A DNA stretch of 64,000 bases, taken from positions 62,001 through 126,000 of the forward strand of contig NZ_JACHEN010000006.1 of the NCBI RefSeq assembly GCF_014205875.1. The letters run 5' to 3'. The position numbers and the translations under genes are program-made. This DNA comes from Anaerosolibacter carboniphilus. Its GTDB lineage: Bacteria; Bacillota; Clostridia; Peptostreptococcales; Thermotaleaceae. Below the pieces are notes generated by a model. The model was given only the letters and a program-made list of their open reading frames with translations, ran no database searches and was not told the origin of the DNA. This document shows positions 16,988-26,445 of this stretch, one piece after another; position 1 is the stretch's first letter; every line of letters begins with the position of its first letter.

Positions 16988-17839
16988 ATGAGAATTAAAT
17001 TGTTTGCATATCTGCTCGTGTGTATGATGGTGATGACGATGTTCTCATTTACAGTTTTTGCTGAAAAACAAGTGAAAATTGAATTAGATGGTGAATTGGT
17101 TTCCTTTGATGTTCAACCGATCATAGAAAAGGGGCGAACGCTGGTACCTATAAGGAGTATCTTTGAAAAAATGGGTGCAGAAGTCATCTGGAATGCGGAA
17201 GAGAATGAAGTTACGATTCAAGATAAATATAAGACCATTGAAATGATCATAGGAAAGAAAGAGGCATTGATCTATAGAAAATATGATTTTACAGGAATTC
17301 CAGAGAAGGTGGCATTGGAGGTTCCTGCTCAAATTGTGAATAATCGTACACTGCTGCCATTGCGATTCATTGCCGAGGCATTAGAAGCAGAAGTTGACTG
17401 GGATAAGGAGCAATATGTTGGCGTGATCAAAACGAAAGATTATGAACCAAAGCCCGATGATCAAGGGAATACGCCGATAGATTATGAAGTCCTTGATTTG
17501 AATGGCATTAGCGGAAATGAAAAGCTATTCCAGTGGTATGAAGAAAACTACAAAAAAGAGGGTATTCACTCCCTTCAAATAGATAATGAAATGTATGTCC
17601 TTGTCAGCGGTGGGGAACGACCCACTGGAGGGTATAGGATGCAAGTGGACGCAGTGGATATCCAAGGGAAGTCGAGAATAGCTTCTGTGACTGCAACCCT
17701 GTATCGGCCAGCTCCAGATATGATGGTGACTCAAGCCATTACCTATCCCCATGTTATGATCAAAATGTCAGCCGCGAATGCTGCTGTGGTACGGGGTGAG
17801 ATTAAAAGTATCATTGGCTATAGAATTGAAGAAGAATAA
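16988..17839 (+). CDS. Secreted protein: copper-amine-oxidase-N-like domain plus PrcB-like domain
   Basis: 283 residues with a Sec signal peptide (about 1-26, ending VFAEKQ). Two tandem stalk motifs of the copper amine oxidase N-terminal-like type follow, RTLVPIRSIFEKMGAEVIW (about 51-70) and RTLLPLRFIAEALEAEVDW (about 121-140). In Clostridia this domain is a cell-surface module and not an oxidase. The C-terminal part (about 190-283) with GERPTGGYRMQVDAV and a buried beta pattern resembles the PrcB protease-complex subunit domain. Probably a surface or spore-envelope protein. Good GGGAGG site; stands alone between two terminators. Confidence 0.8.
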   Translation: MRIKLFAYLLVCMMVMTMFSFTVFAEKQVKIELDGELVSFDVQPIIEKGRTLVPIRSIFEKMGAEVIWNAEENEVTIQDKYKTIEMIIGKKEALIYRKYDFTGIPEKVALEVPAQIVNNRTLLPLRFIAEALEAEVDWDKEQYVGVIKTKDYEPKPDDQGNTPIDYEVLDLNGISGNEKLFQWYEENYKKEGIHSLQIDNEMYVLVSGGERPTGGYRMQVDAVDIQGKSRIASVTATLYRPAPDMMVTQAITYPHVMIKMSAANAAVVRGEIKSIIGYRIEEE

Positions 17840-17906
17840 TGGAGAAGACATGAAACATACTCATAGGTAGATTGGTGGATTCGTATAGGGCATGGTGCAG
17901 GAATGA

Positions 17907-17949
17907 AAAGATCTAAACCCAACAAAATAATTGTTGGGTTTAGATCTTT
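17907..17949 (+). terminator. Terminator after the surface protein
   Basis: AAGATCTAAACCCAAC and GTTGGGTTTAGATCTT arms with an 11-base loop and short T-run. Confidence 0.82.
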
Positions 17950-18001
17950 AAATAGAGAATACACTATTAAGATAATAAGAAAATTTTAGGGGGCCGATTT
18001 C

Positions 18002-18391
18002 ATGAGAATTGAGCACATAGCCATATGGACATTAGACATAGAAAGGTTAAGATCATTTTATGAAAAGTATTTTGATTGCAGGGCTGGTGAAAAATACATA
18101 AATCCTATCAAGAACTTTGAATCCTACTTTCTAGCGTTTGATGGAGGCGCAAGGATGGAAATTATGAGAATGCCTTTGGTACAAAGCCGCGCTGCTGATC
18201 TTGGGGGAACCTTTGTTGGGATTGCCCATTTTGCTGTTTCCGTGGGCAGCAGACAAGCGGTGATCTCCTTAACGGAACGACTGCGAAGAGATGGATTTTC
18301 TGTGGTGGGTGAACCCAGAACCACGGGAGATGGATATTTTGAGAGTGTGATTAAAGATCCAGATGGCAACTTGATTGAAATTACAATATGA
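18002..18391 (+). CDS. VOC/glyoxalase-like protein
   Basis: 129 residues, one full VOC unit. It opens with RIEHIAIWTLDIERLRSFYEKYF (metal His at residue 5), has ME-containing strand ARMEIMRMP, AHFAVSVGS (His in the second beta-alpha unit) and ends DPDGNLIEITI with the Glu metal ligand. This pattern fits lactoylglutathione-lyase/bleomycin-resistance superfamily proteins. Substrate is unknown. ATG preceded by TTTTAGGGGG; alone in its unit. Confidence 0.85.
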   Translation: MRIEHIAIWTLDIERLRSFYEKYFDCRAGEKYINPIKNFESYFLAFDGGARMEIMRMPLVQSRAADLGGTFVGIAHFAVSVGSRQAVISLTERLRRDGFSVVGEPRTTGDGYFESVIKDPDGNLIEITI

Positions 18392-18518
18392 AACTTGGCG
18401 TACAAAAGGGAGGACGATTATTCTATTACAAGTAAGCTTTGCAGATGAAAAGTAATTTGTGATGTAACTTCAAGCATGATATGATGGATATAGCATATGA
18501 AATAAAGGGGGAGTCCAT

Positions 18519-19313
18519 TTGAGCAATATGGAGGATTTAATTATCTCAGTGAATGGATTTGTTGAGAATCATCCGTTGAATCAGGTTGAAGGCGTAGCTA
18601 TCAAAATATTTGATAGTCCCATTATTGGGATCGCTAATGCTGGAGATCCTTTGTTTGACCAACTCAAGGAAGAGACAGTCAGCGGTCCTCATCATATGAC
18701 ACCAAAGGAATGGTTTCCAGAAGCAAAGACTGTCATATCCTATTTCCTTCCTTTTACAAATGAAGTGCGAAAATCAAATGGTGTGGGTAGTGAATATCCA
18801 TCCTATGAATGGCTGTACGGAAGGATCGAAGGGGAACGATTCAACCGTGAAGTGATGAAGTTTATCGCTGAAAAAGTCATCGAGATGGGAGGATGTGCCC
18901 TAATACCCGCAGAGGATTCACGAATATCCAGTATAAATAATCGTAGTAATTGGTCCGAACGGCATATTGCCTATATCGCAGGCATAGGAACCTTTGGTTT
19001 GAGTAAATCATTGATTACAGAAAAAGGGTCCGCTGGTAGAGTTGGAAGTGTCATCACAAATTTGTCCTATCAAACAACCGATAGAACTTACCAAGAAATT
19101 TATGAGTATTGCAATCATTGTGGAGCTTGTATTCATAGATGCCCTGTATCTGCAATAAATCAGGAAGGAAAAAAACATGAACCCTGTGATGCTTTTTTAA
19201 GCTTAACCAAGGAGAAGTTCGCGCCGAGATATGGCTGCGGAAAATGTCAGACAGCAGTCCCGTGCGAAGGAAGGGCACCAGGGAAGAAAGGTGCCGAAAT
19301 AGGATACCTATAA
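18519..19313 (+). CDS. QueG-like 4Fe-4S protein (epoxyqueuosine reductase paralogue)
   Basis: 264 residues, TTG start 5 bases after AAAGGGGGAG. The N-terminal part (PKEWFPEAKTVISYFLPF, then EDSRISSINNRSNWSERHIA and IAGIGTFGLSKSLITEKGSA) matches COG1600/QueG. The ferredoxin segment CNHCGACIHRCPVSAI provides one 4Fe-4S cluster; further Cys in HEPCDAF, YGCGKCQTAVPC may bind a second. It is shorter than true QueG (about 310-380 residues), lacking the C-terminal HEAT part, so a redox or corrinoid-linked function distinct from queuosine is possible. The next gene, also Cys-rich, lies 40 bases downstream. Confidence 0.82.
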   Translation: MSNMEDLIISVNGFVENHPLNQVEGVAIKIFDSPIIGIANAGDPLFDQLKEETVSGPHHMTPKEWFPEAKTVISYFLPFTNEVRKSNGVGSEYPSYEWLYGRIEGERFNREVMKFIAEKVIEMGGCALIPAEDSRISSINNRSNWSERHIAYIAGIGTFGLSKSLITEKGSAGRVGSVITNLSYQTTDRTYQEIYEYCNHCGACIHRCPVSAINQEGKKHEPCDAFLSLTKEKFAPRYGCGKCQTAVPCEGRAPGKKGAEIGYL

Positions 19314-19352
19314 GACAAAACGATAGAGAACTTATATAAAGGGGGATTAGAA

Positions 19353-19763
19353 ATGAAAACAAAATATGTGGTGATTATTCAATGTGATATTGCTCATAAT
19401 CGTTGCAGCGGTTTTGCCTGCACCAATTCCTTTTATAATCGTGAAGGAAAGTTTGAAAACTATGAAGAGGATGTACAGTATCTCTCCTTTACCTGTGGAG
19501 GATGTTGTGGCAAGAGTGTGACTGCAAAACTGGAGCATCTTTCCAATAAGCTCAGAAAGAAGACGGACATTAAAAAGGATGAAGTCACTATTCATTTGGC
19601 ATCATGTATGACAACGGATAATTATCATTATGACCGCTGCCCTCATGTGGATTATATCAAGGGAATTGTAGCAAAAAGAGGTTTTGAAAATGTTGTAGAA
19701 GGCTCCTATGTCAGCAAAAATGCCTCCAGGAAGCGAGAGGAAGGGGTTTATAAGAACTATTAA
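19353..19763 (+). CDS. CGGC-domain metal-binding protein
   Basis: 136 residues. N-terminal VIIQCDIAHNRCSGFACTNSF, central FTCGGCCGKSVTAKLEHLS and ASCMTTDNYHYDRCPHVDYI give the Cys/His set of the CGGC domain family, thought to bind a metal or Fe-S cluster. AAAGGGGGATTAGAAATG is the start site. Co-oriented with the QueG-like gene and closed by a terminator, so the two may form a small redox operon. Function of the family is unknown. Confidence 0.8.
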   Translation: MKTKYVVIIQCDIAHNRCSGFACTNSFYNREGKFENYEEDVQYLSFTCGGCCGKSVTAKLEHLSNKLRKKTDIKKDEVTIHLASCMTTDNYHYDRCPHVDYIKGIVAKRGFENVVEGSYVSKNASRKREEGVYKNY

Positions 19764-19780
19764 AGCATACCAGTCATTCC

Positions 19781-19829
19781 AAATACAGATCGATCTCCCG
19801 ATAAGTGGATGAGAGGTCTGTATTTTTTT
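19781..19829 (+). terminator. Terminator after the CGGC gene
   Basis: AAATACAGAtCgaTCTC pairs with GAGAggTCTGTATTT around a 12-base loop and runs into seven T. The region 19830-20006 shows no gene or clear site. Confidence 0.78.
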
Positions 19830-20006
19830 ATCGCAAAAAATTACTAGAAACAACTGTAACATACATTTATAAAACAAAATAAAAAAGAAGAATCTAAAAA
19901 GTTACAGAGGCAAAGCAGTATGAACTGGAGAATCTATACATAAGTTAATTTGAAAGTAAATATTTTAGGATTCATAGGAAAACGTTTTGTAAAATAGAGA
20001 TGAATA

Positions 20007-20026
20007 TTTAGTAAAAGTTTACTAAA
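20007..20026. promoter_or_regulatory. GalR-like operator palindrome upstream of mglB
   Basis: TTTAGTAAA-AG-TTTACTAAA, a perfect inverted repeat with 9-base arms. A related inverted repeat, ACTAAA-AA-TTTAGT, lies at 20244-20257 between the -35 and -10 of the mgl promoter. The LacI-family repressor at 31092-32093 in the same cluster is the obvious candidate ligand; the two sites are 230 bases apart and could be looped. Binding is inferred. Confidence 0.55.
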
Positions 20027-20233
20027 GCATACTATGGTATTTTTCTAGGTATGGGAGTTCTGATAGCATATAGATGCAATTGTGGCGTTAAGGAGAGGGT
20101 TTGTACTTTGTTGCAGTGAAAGCAGAATGAAGATGGAAGAAAGATGTGGATTGCTATGAAAGCAATGTAAAGTGAAGTTTATCTAGAAAAGCTACCGGCA
20201 TCATGAAACCGTTTTCTGAATATATAAAAAGTA

Positions 20234-20319
20234 TTGACAAGAGACTAAAAATTTAGTAAATTTATATTACATGGAAACGCTTTCACGGAAGGCATGTATG
20301 TTAAGCGGAAACGCTTTCA
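20234..20319 (+). promoter_or_regulatory. mgl/gal promoter with two cre boxes
   Basis: TTGACA (20234-20239), 17-base spacer, TAAATT (20257-20262). Downstream lie TGGAAACGCTTTCA (20272-20285) and CGGAAACGCTTTCA (20306-20319). Both share the CcpA cre core GAAACGCTTTC. Their place at and after the start site suits repression by CcpA when glucose is present. The spacer also holds the ACTAAA..TTTAGT repeat, a possible GalR site. Confidence 0.78.
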
Positions 20320-20355
20320 TAAAAAAATTAAGCAAGATTAAAGGGGGAAATACGT

Positions 20356-21405
20356 GTGAAAAAGTTTTTAGTTTTAGTACTTGCATTGGCAATGGTGCTT
20401 TCTTTAGCAGCATGCGGTGCAAAGCAACCTGCTGAGCCAGCTGCACCAGCTGAGGGACCAGCAGCAAATCCTAAGATTGGTGTAACGATCTACAAGTTTG
20501 ATGATAACTTTATGTCTTTCGTACGTCGAGCTATTGAAACAGGTGCAAAAGACAAAGCTGACTTAGTATTAAATGATTCTCAGAACAATCAAGCTACTCA
20601 AAATGAGCAAGTTGATATGATGATTTCAAAAGGCGTTAAGTCTTTAGCAATCAACTTGGTAGACCCACAAGCAGCTCCTACAATCATCGAAAAAGCAAAA
20701 GCTGCTGGTCTACCAGTAATCTTCTTCAACAAAGAGCCAGATGCTAGTGCATTAGCTAGCTACGATAAGGCTTGGTATGTAGGAACTACTTCTTCAGAAT
20801 CAGGCGTTATGCAAGGTAAAATCGTTGCTGATTCTTGGAAAGCAAATCCAGCTTGGGACAAAAACAAAGATGGTAAGATCCAATACGTATTATTAAAAGG
20901 CGAGCCAGGACATCCAGATGCTGAAGCAAGAACAAAGTTTGTTATTGATGAAGTGAAAAATGCTGGTATCGAAGTAGAAGAATTAGAGCTTCAAACAGGT
21001 ATGTGGGATAGCGTAAAAGGTAAAGAATTAGTAGATGCTTGGTTAGCTAAGCATGGTGACAAGATCGAGTACGTAATTGCAAACAATGATGCAATGGCTT
21101 TAGGTGCAGTTTCATCATTACAAGCGAATGGATATTTCACTGGAGATAAGTTTATGCCAGTTGTTGGTGTAGATGCGATTCCAGATGCATTAGAGCAAGT
21201 AAAAGCAGGTACAATGGTAGGAACAGTATTAAATGATGCGAAGAACCAAGGTGGCGCAACATTAGAATTAGCATTAAATGCTGCGAACGGCAAAGATCCA
21301 TTAGAAGGAACTCAATGGACACTTGATGACAAGAAAGCTGTTCGTGTACCATATGTTGGTATCACAAAAGACAATCTTGCAGTTGCAGAAGAAGCATATA
21401 AGTAA
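20356..21405 (+). CDS. mglB: Galactose/glucose-binding lipoprotein of an Mgl-type ABC importer
   Basis: 349 residues, GTG start after AAAGGGGGAAA. Lipoprotein signal with lipobox LSLAACGAK (Cys about 22) and an Ala/Pro linker. The mature part is a periplasmic-binding type I fold. It contains [19 protein letters not shown], the EF-hand-like Ca-binding loop that is a hallmark of MglB, and the sugar-contact segments NLVDPQ and [10 protein letters not shown]. It delivers galactose or methyl-galactosides to MglA/MglC. First gene of the galactose regulon and likely the most highly expressed, as a hairpin follows it. Confidence 0.93.
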   Translation: MKKFLVLVLALAMVLSLAACGAKQPAEPAAPAEGPAANPKIGVTIYKFDDNFMSFVRRAIETGAKDKADLVLNDSQNNQATQNEQVDMMISKGVKSLAINLVDPQAAPTIIEKAKAAGLPVIFFNKEPDASALASYDKAWYVGTTSSESGVMQGKIVADSWKANPAWDKNKDGKIQYVLLKGEPGHPDAEARTKFVIDEVKNAGIEVEELELQTGMWDSVKGKELVDAWLAKHGDKIEYVIANNDAMALGAVSSLQANGYFTGDKFMPVVGVDAIPDALEQVKAGTMVGTVLNDAKNQGGATLELALNAANGKDPLEGTQWTLDDKKAVRVPYVGITKDNLAVAEEAYK

Positions 21406-21445
21406 GATTACTAAAACAGGTATGAATCTTTATGATTACTATGTT

Positions 21446-21479
21446 AAACAAGGATGCATGGGCATGCATCCTTGTTTTT
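21446..21479 (+). terminator. Intercistronic hairpin between mglB and mglA
   Basis: AAACAAGGATGCATG pairs with CATGCATCCTTGTTT, followed by T. Such hairpins after the binding-protein gene commonly stabilise its mRNA and let only part of transcription continue into the ATPase and permease genes. Confidence 0.75.
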
Positions 21480-21509
21480 CAGATAGATATTTAGAATGGG
21501 GTGTAACCT

Positions 21510-23033
21510 ATGGATCACAATACACAATTAAAGAATAAAGAGAACTATCTATTAGAGATGATTGATATTTCTAAAGAGTTCCCAGGAGTAAAAGCATTGG
21601 ATGGTGTCCAACTGAAGGTGCGACCAGGGACAGTTCACGCTTTAATGGGCGAAAATGGCGCTGGGAAGTCAACTTTGATGAAATGCTTGTTTGGTATTTA
21701 CCATGAGGATAATGGTGAAATTTACCTTGAAGGGGTAAAAGTGAAATTTAATTCTGCAAAACAAGCCTTAGAGAATGGGGTTTCCATGGTACACCAAGAA
21801 TTAAACCAAGTACGTCAGCGCAACATTATGGATAATATTTGGCTGGGCCGATATCCCCAAAAAGGTGTTTTTATTGATGAACAAAAGATGTATGATGATA
21901 CAAAGAAAATTTTTGAAGATCTAGATATACAACTGGACCCGAGGGAAAAGGTTGGAAAACTAACCGTTTCACAAATGCAAATGGTTGAAATTGCGAAGGC
22001 GGTTTCTTATAATTCAAAAGTAATCGTTATGGATGAACCCACTTCTTCTTTGACAGAAAAAGAGGTAAATCATCTGTTTAAAATTATCAATGCATTAAAA
22101 CAAAAAGGTGTAGGTCTTATTTATATATCTCATAAAATGGAAGAAATCTTACAGATTTCAGATGACGTAACGGTTATGCGGGATGGCAAATGGATTGCCA
22201 CAAAACCAGCCAAGGAATTGACTACGGATACGATTATTAGCTTAATGGTTGGCCGCGATTTGACGAATCGATTCCCACCAATGGACAATGTACCTGGCGA
22301 AACCATACTAAAGGTAGAAGAACTAATGGCTACCTATCAACCTTCTATTCAAAATGTTAGTTTTGATCTAAGGAAGGGAGAAATTTTAGGGATTGCAGGT
22401 TTGGTTGGTTCCAAGCGGACAGATATCGTAGAGGCTTTGTTTGGGATTCGACAAATATCATCTGGGAAGATATATGTTCATGGCAAAGAAGTACAAAACA
22501 CATCGCCTCAAAAAGCCATTGAAAATGGATTCGCTTTGGTAACCGAGGAACGACGTTCAACGGGAATATTTGGGATACTTGACATAAACTTTAACTCGAT
22601 TATTGCTAATCTTGATGAATACTTTAATAAATTTGGATTAGTTGATGAAGATAAATGCAAAGCAGATACCCAATGGGTGATTGACAGTATGCGTGTGAAA
22701 ACGCCATCTCAAAAGACATCCATCAGTTCTTTATCCGGTGGGAATCAGCAAAAGGTAATCATCGGCCGCTGGTTGTTGACCGAGCCTGAAATTCTCATGC
22801 TGGATGAACCAACGAGGGGGATTGATGTTGGTGCGAAATATGAAATCTATCAATTGATGATTGATCTAGCCAAAAAAGATAAAGGCATTATTATGATATC
22901 CTCTGAGATGCCAGAATTACTTGGTGTTACAGATCGGATACTCGTCATGAGTAATGGGCGGGTGGCTGGAATCGTAGAGACAAAGAATACAACCCAGGAA
23001 GAGATTTTGCGCTTATCAGCTAAGTTCTTATAG
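21510..23033 (+). CDS. mglA: Galactose ABC importer ATPase (two NBDs)
   Basis: 507 residues with two ATPase domains in tandem, as in MglA/RbsA/XylG. The first has Walker [10 protein letters not shown], signature [14 protein letters not shown] and Walker [12 protein letters not shown]. The second has the degenerate P-loop [16 protein letters not shown] usual in this family but a good signature [15 protein letters not shown] and Walker [17 protein letters not shown]. It energises sugar uptake with MglC. It starts 105 bases after mglB, past the hairpin, and ends 20 bases before mglC. Confidence 0.94.
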   Translation: MDHNTQLKNKENYLLEMIDISKEFPGVKALDGVQLKVRPGTVHALMGENGAGKSTLMKCLFGIYHEDNGEIYLEGVKVKFNSAKQALENGVSMVHQELNQVRQRNIMDNIWLGRYPQKGVFIDEQKMYDDTKKIFEDLDIQLDPREKVGKLTVSQMQMVEIAKAVSYNSKVIVMDEPTSSLTEKEVNHLFKIINALKQKGVGLIYISHKMEEILQISDDVTVMRDGKWIATKPAKELTTDTIISLMVGRDLTNRFPPMDNVPGETILKVEELMATYQPSIQNVSFDLRKGEILGIAGLVGSKRTDIVEALFGIRQISSGKIYVHGKEVQNTSPQKAIENGFALVTEERRSTGIFGILDINFNSIIANLDEYFNKFGLVDEDKCKADTQWVIDSMRVKTPSQKTSISSLSGGNQQKVIIGRWLLTEPEILMLDEPTRGIDVGAKYEIYQLMIDLAKKDKGIIMISSEMPELLGVTDRILVMSNGRVAGIVETKNTTQEEILRLSAKFL

Positions 23034-23053
23034 GATAAGGAGTGATGAATATC

Positions 23054-24091
23054 ATGAGTTCAGTTACTGAAAAATTGAGAAACTTAACAAAAAAAGATGT
23101 AACAACATGGATGATGAATAATGCAATTTTTATTGTTCTAGTGGTTTTGCTGTTGGTGATTATTTCTATTTCACCAGACTTTGTATCGATCAATAACTTC
23201 CGTAATATTCTGACCCAGGCATCTACACGTATTATTATCGCATTAGGCGTTGGGGCCCTCATTATTACCCAGGGTACTGACCTTTCTGCTGGACGTCAGG
23301 TAGGTTTGGCAGCAGTTATATCTGCATCGTTGTTACAGGCACCAACCTATCTCTATCGTATGTATCCTGATCTACCTGCTATGCCTATTATCGTACCAAT
23401 CCTTTTCGCTGCTACCATTACGGCTATTTTTGGGTTGATCAATGGATTCATTATTGCAAAGCTTAATGTTACACCATTCATTACCACATTGGGTACCATG
23501 ATTATTATCTATGGTGTGAATTCCATTTATTTTGATCGCCCTCCTTATGGAGCACAACCTATTGGTGGATTAGATCCTAGATACATGAAATTTGCTCAGG
23601 GGAGCTTTAATATTGGCGGCTTCGCTCTTCCTTACCTAGTTGTTTATGCTGCTATTGTAACGGTGCTTATTTGGGTTTTATGGAACAAGACTCGTATTGG
23701 GAAAAATATTTTTGCTGTAGGAGGCAATCCAGAAGCTGCGGTTGTATCTGGTGTGAGTTTAGTAAAGACATTGTTGTTTGTTTACACCCTTGCAGGCTTC
23801 TTATACGGCTTTGCAGGATCCTTAGAGGCAGCCCGTGTAGGTAGTGCCACCAACAACACTGGAAATATGTATGAATTGGATGCCATTGCTGCCTGCGTAG
23901 TAGGTGGAGTTTCCTTTAGTGGTGGGATTGGTACGGTGCAAGGTGTTGTTACAGGTGTACTGATTTTTCAGGTTATTAACTATGGATTGGCCTTTATTGG
24001 TGTAAATCCATACCTTCAATATATTATCAAAGGGTTAATTATTATCACAGCTGTTGCTATAGATACTCGTAAGTATTTGAAGAAGAAGTAA
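23054..24091 (+). CDS. mglC: Galactose ABC importer permease
   Basis: 345 residues from the ATG at 23054, correctly spaced from AAGGAGTGAT; earlier in-frame GTG/ATG codons overlap that site. About ten hydrophobic segments, with the family markers NNFRNILTQASTRIIIALGVG, ITQGTDLSAGRQVG and AVGGNPEAAVVSGVS (EAA-like loop contacting MglA) and GGVSFSGGIGTVQGVV. It is the membrane subunit of the importer; a single permease gene suggests a homodimer. Confidence 0.94.
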   Translation: MSSVTEKLRNLTKKDVTTWMMNNAIFIVLVVLLLVIISISPDFVSINNFRNILTQASTRIIIALGVGALIITQGTDLSAGRQVGLAAVISASLLQAPTYLYRMYPDLPAMPIIVPILFAATITAIFGLINGFIIAKLNVTPFITTLGTMIIIYGVNSIYFDRPPYGAQPIGGLDPRYMKFAQGSFNIGGFALPYLVVYAAIVTVLIWVLWNKTRIGKNIFAVGGNPEAAVVSGVSLVKTLLFVYTLAGFLYGFAGSLEAARVGSATNNTGNMYELDAIAACVVGGVSFSGGIGTVQGVVTGVLIFQVINYGLAFIGVNPYLQYIIKGLIIITAVAIDTRKYLKKK

Positions 24092-24149
24092 GATCGTCGA
24101 AATATATAGAACCAAAAATAGATAAATCTAATATGTAGGGGTGTCTATA

Positions 24150-25313
24150 ATGAAATTAGAGACTTTGATACAAGATTTTACCAGGAGGTTTGGAGATGAA
24201 GGAGGTATTTTGACCTTCTTTGCCCCTGGTCGGGTAAATTTAATCGGTGAGCATACGGACTATAATGGAGGGCACGTTTTCCCATGTGCCCTCAGCTTTG
24301 GCACCTATGCCATCGCGCGAAAAAGGAAAGATACAAAGATACAACTGTTCTCAAAAAACTTTGAAGACTTTGGGCAGATAGAGACGGATATAAATCATAT
24401 AATTTATGATCCAGCCTATGATTGGGCAAACTATCCTATTGGTATGGTAAAAACCTTTAAGGATGCTGGCTATACCGTAGCGTCTGGCTTTGATGTATTA
24501 TACTATGGTAATATTCCCAATGGAGCAGGCTTATCTTCCAGTGCATCGATTGAATTGGTAACCAGTGTTCTTCTAAAATCTTTATTTGACCTGGATATCG
24601 AGATGATGGAGATGGTGCAGTTAAGCCAGAAGGCAGAAAATCAATTTGTAGGCGTAAATTGCGGCATCATGGATCAGTTTGCCAGTGGTATGGGTAAAAA
24701 AGATCATGCCATGCTGTTGGATACCAATACCTTGAAATATGAGTATGTACCAATCAAGGCGGAAGGCATCACCATCGTTATTGCCAATACCAACAAACGC
24801 CGCAGCTTAGCAGGTTCAAAGTACAATGAAAGACGCAGTGAGTGTGAAAATGCCTTGAAGGCCCTTCAAAAAGAGCTAGCGATTTCATCCCTAGGAGATC
24901 TTACTGAGGAACGTTTCGATGCTCATAAGCATCTGATTGAAAGTGAAATTGAGCAAAAACGTGCAAAGCATGCAGTGTATGAGAATCAAAGAACCCTTAA
25001 GGCGGTGAAGGCTCTCAATGCTGGGGATATTCAGCTGTTTGGAAAACTCATGAATGCATCCCATATTTCGCTTCGGGATGATTATGAGGTAACAGGAATA
25101 GAACTGGATACCTTGGTAGAAGCAGCATGGGCAAATGGAGCCATTGGGTCAAGAATGACCGGTGCTGGCTTTGGTGGTTGCACCGTAAGTCTAGTACATC
25201 AAGATCAAGTGGAAAACTTTATCGAAAAAGTAGGCAGAGCATATGAAGAGAAAATAGGATATAAAGCAGAATTTTATGTTGTTGCCATTGGTGATGGCGC
25301 AAGGCAACTTTAG
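24150..25313 (+). CDS. galK: Galactokinase
   Basis: 387 residues from the ATG at 24150 following TAGGGGTG. GHMP kinase markers in order: galactokinase signature [18 protein letters not shown] (binds galactose), ATP-binding [11 protein letters not shown], catalytic Asp in [13 protein letters not shown], and C-terminal [13 protein letters not shown]. It phosphorylates galactose to galactose-1-phosphate, the first Leloir step. Directly follows mglC, so uptake and phosphorylation are coupled genetically. Confidence 0.96.
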   Translation: MKLETLIQDFTRRFGDEGGILTFFAPGRVNLIGEHTDYNGGHVFPCALSFGTYAIARKRKDTKIQLFSKNFEDFGQIETDINHIIYDPAYDWANYPIGMVKTFKDAGYTVASGFDVLYYGNIPNGAGLSSSASIELVTSVLLKSLFDLDIEMMEMVQLSQKAENQFVGVNCGIMDQFASGMGKKDHAMLLDTNTLKYEYVPIKAEGITIVIANTNKRRSLAGSKYNERRSECENALKALQKELAISSLGDLTEERFDAHKHLIESEIEQKRAKHAVYENQRTLKAVKALNAGDIQLFGKLMNASHISLRDDYEVTGIELDTLVEAAWANGAIGSRMTGAGFGGCTVSLVHQDQVENFIEKVGRAYEEKIGYKAEFYVVAIGDGARQL

Positions 25314-25381
25314 TTAAATGCAGCAAGAGGTAGTTTCCCTCCCATATATAAACTATCCCTTGTTGTATTATATTTATATCT

Positions 25382-25408
25382 AAAAAATCATGGTTTCCAT
25401 GATTTTTT
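25382..25408 (+). terminator. Hairpin between galK and galE
   Basis: AAAAAATCATGG and CCATGATTTTTT arms around TTT. It may end some transcripts after galK, or act as a processing/stability element; no new promoter is obvious before galE. Confidence 0.7.
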
Positions 25409-25444
25409 GGATATCTAATCAAATGAGTCTAAGGAGGTAGTTTT

Positions 25445-26434
25445 ATGGCTGTTTTGGTGTGTGGTGGTGCTGGTTATATTGGATCCCATTGTGTCTATGG
25501 GTTGATAGATCAAAAAGAAGATGTGGTTGTAATAGACAATTTGCAAGCTGGTCATGGAAATGCTGTCCATGAAGCAGCGAAGTTCTATCAAGGAGATATC
25601 AAGGATAGCACTTTTTTAGATAGGGTATTTCGTGAGAATAATATCGATGCGGTGATTCATTTTGCAGCAAATTCTTTGGTGGGTGTCAGTGTAAAAGAAC
25701 CCCTTACCTACTATCATAACAATGTTTATGGTTCTCAGGTGTTATTGGAAGCCATGTGTCGACACAATGTGAATAAAATCGTGTTTTCATCGACTGCGGC
25801 AGTATATGGAGAGCCTGAAAATGTGCCTATCTTAGAATCAGACAAGACAGAACCGACCAACCCATATGGAGAAACAAAGCTGGCGGTGGAGAAAATGATG
25901 AAGTGGGTAGATCAGGCCCATGGAATGAAATATATTGCACTTCGATATTTTAACGTGGCAGGCGCCCATGAAAGTGGACAAATTGGAGAGGATCATAGTC
26001 CGGAAACCCATTTGCTACCCCTCATCCTGCAGGTGCCGTTGAACAAAAGAGAGCATATCACCATCTTTGGAGATGATTATGATACCTCAGATGGTACTTG
26101 TGTGAGAGACTATATCCATGTGATGGATCTGGTAGATGCTCATATTTTGGCCCTGAAGAAGCTTCGTGAAGGGGCAGATAGTAACGTATACAATCTAGGA
26201 AATGGGGAAGGGTTTTCGGTGAAGGAAATGATTGATGCCGCTAGACAGGTGACAGGTCATCCTATACCAGCTATTGTGTCAGAGCGAAGAGCAGGAGATC
26301 CATCAAAACTAATTGCTTCCAGTAAAAAAGCGCAAGAGGAACTAGGCTGGAAATTAAAATACAACCGAGTTGAGGATATCATAGCTTCAGCATGGAAATG
26401 GCATATAAGTCACCCCCAAGGGTTTGAAAAATAG
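25445..26434 (+). CDS. galE: UDP-glucose 4-epimerase
   Basis: 329 residues, extended SDR. NAD-binding GGAGYIGSHCVYGL at residues 6-19, DNLQAGH, catalytic Ser/Thr in FSSTAAVYGEP, YxxxK motif as NPYGETKLAVEKM, and the GalE segments RYFNVAGAHESG and DGTCVRDYIHVMDL. It interconverts UDP-galactose and UDP-glucose. AAGGAGG site; galT begins 11 bases after the stop. Confidence 0.96.
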   Translation: MAVLVCGGAGYIGSHCVYGLIDQKEDVVVIDNLQAGHGNAVHEAAKFYQGDIKDSTFLDRVFRENNIDAVIHFAANSLVGVSVKEPLTYYHNNVYGSQVLLEAMCRHNVNKIVFSSTAAVYGEPENVPILESDKTEPTNPYGETKLAVEKMMKWVDQAHGMKYIALRYFNVAGAHESGQIGEDHSPETHLLPLILQVPLNKREHITIFGDDYDTSDGTCVRDYIHVMDLVDAHILALKKLREGADSNVYNLGNGEGFSVKEMIDAARQVTGHPIPAIVSERRAGDPSKLIASSKKAQEELGWKLKYNRVEDIIASAWKWHISHPQGFEK

Positions 26435-26445
26435 GAGGTGGCATT

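Noticed and set aside
16988..17839. Copper amine oxidase
   Set aside because: Only the N-terminal stalk-like motif is present; no topaquinone or copper-site domain.
18519..19313. True epoxyqueuosine reductase QueG
   Set aside because: About 50-100 residues shorter than QueG and without the C-terminal repeat part; called QueG-like.
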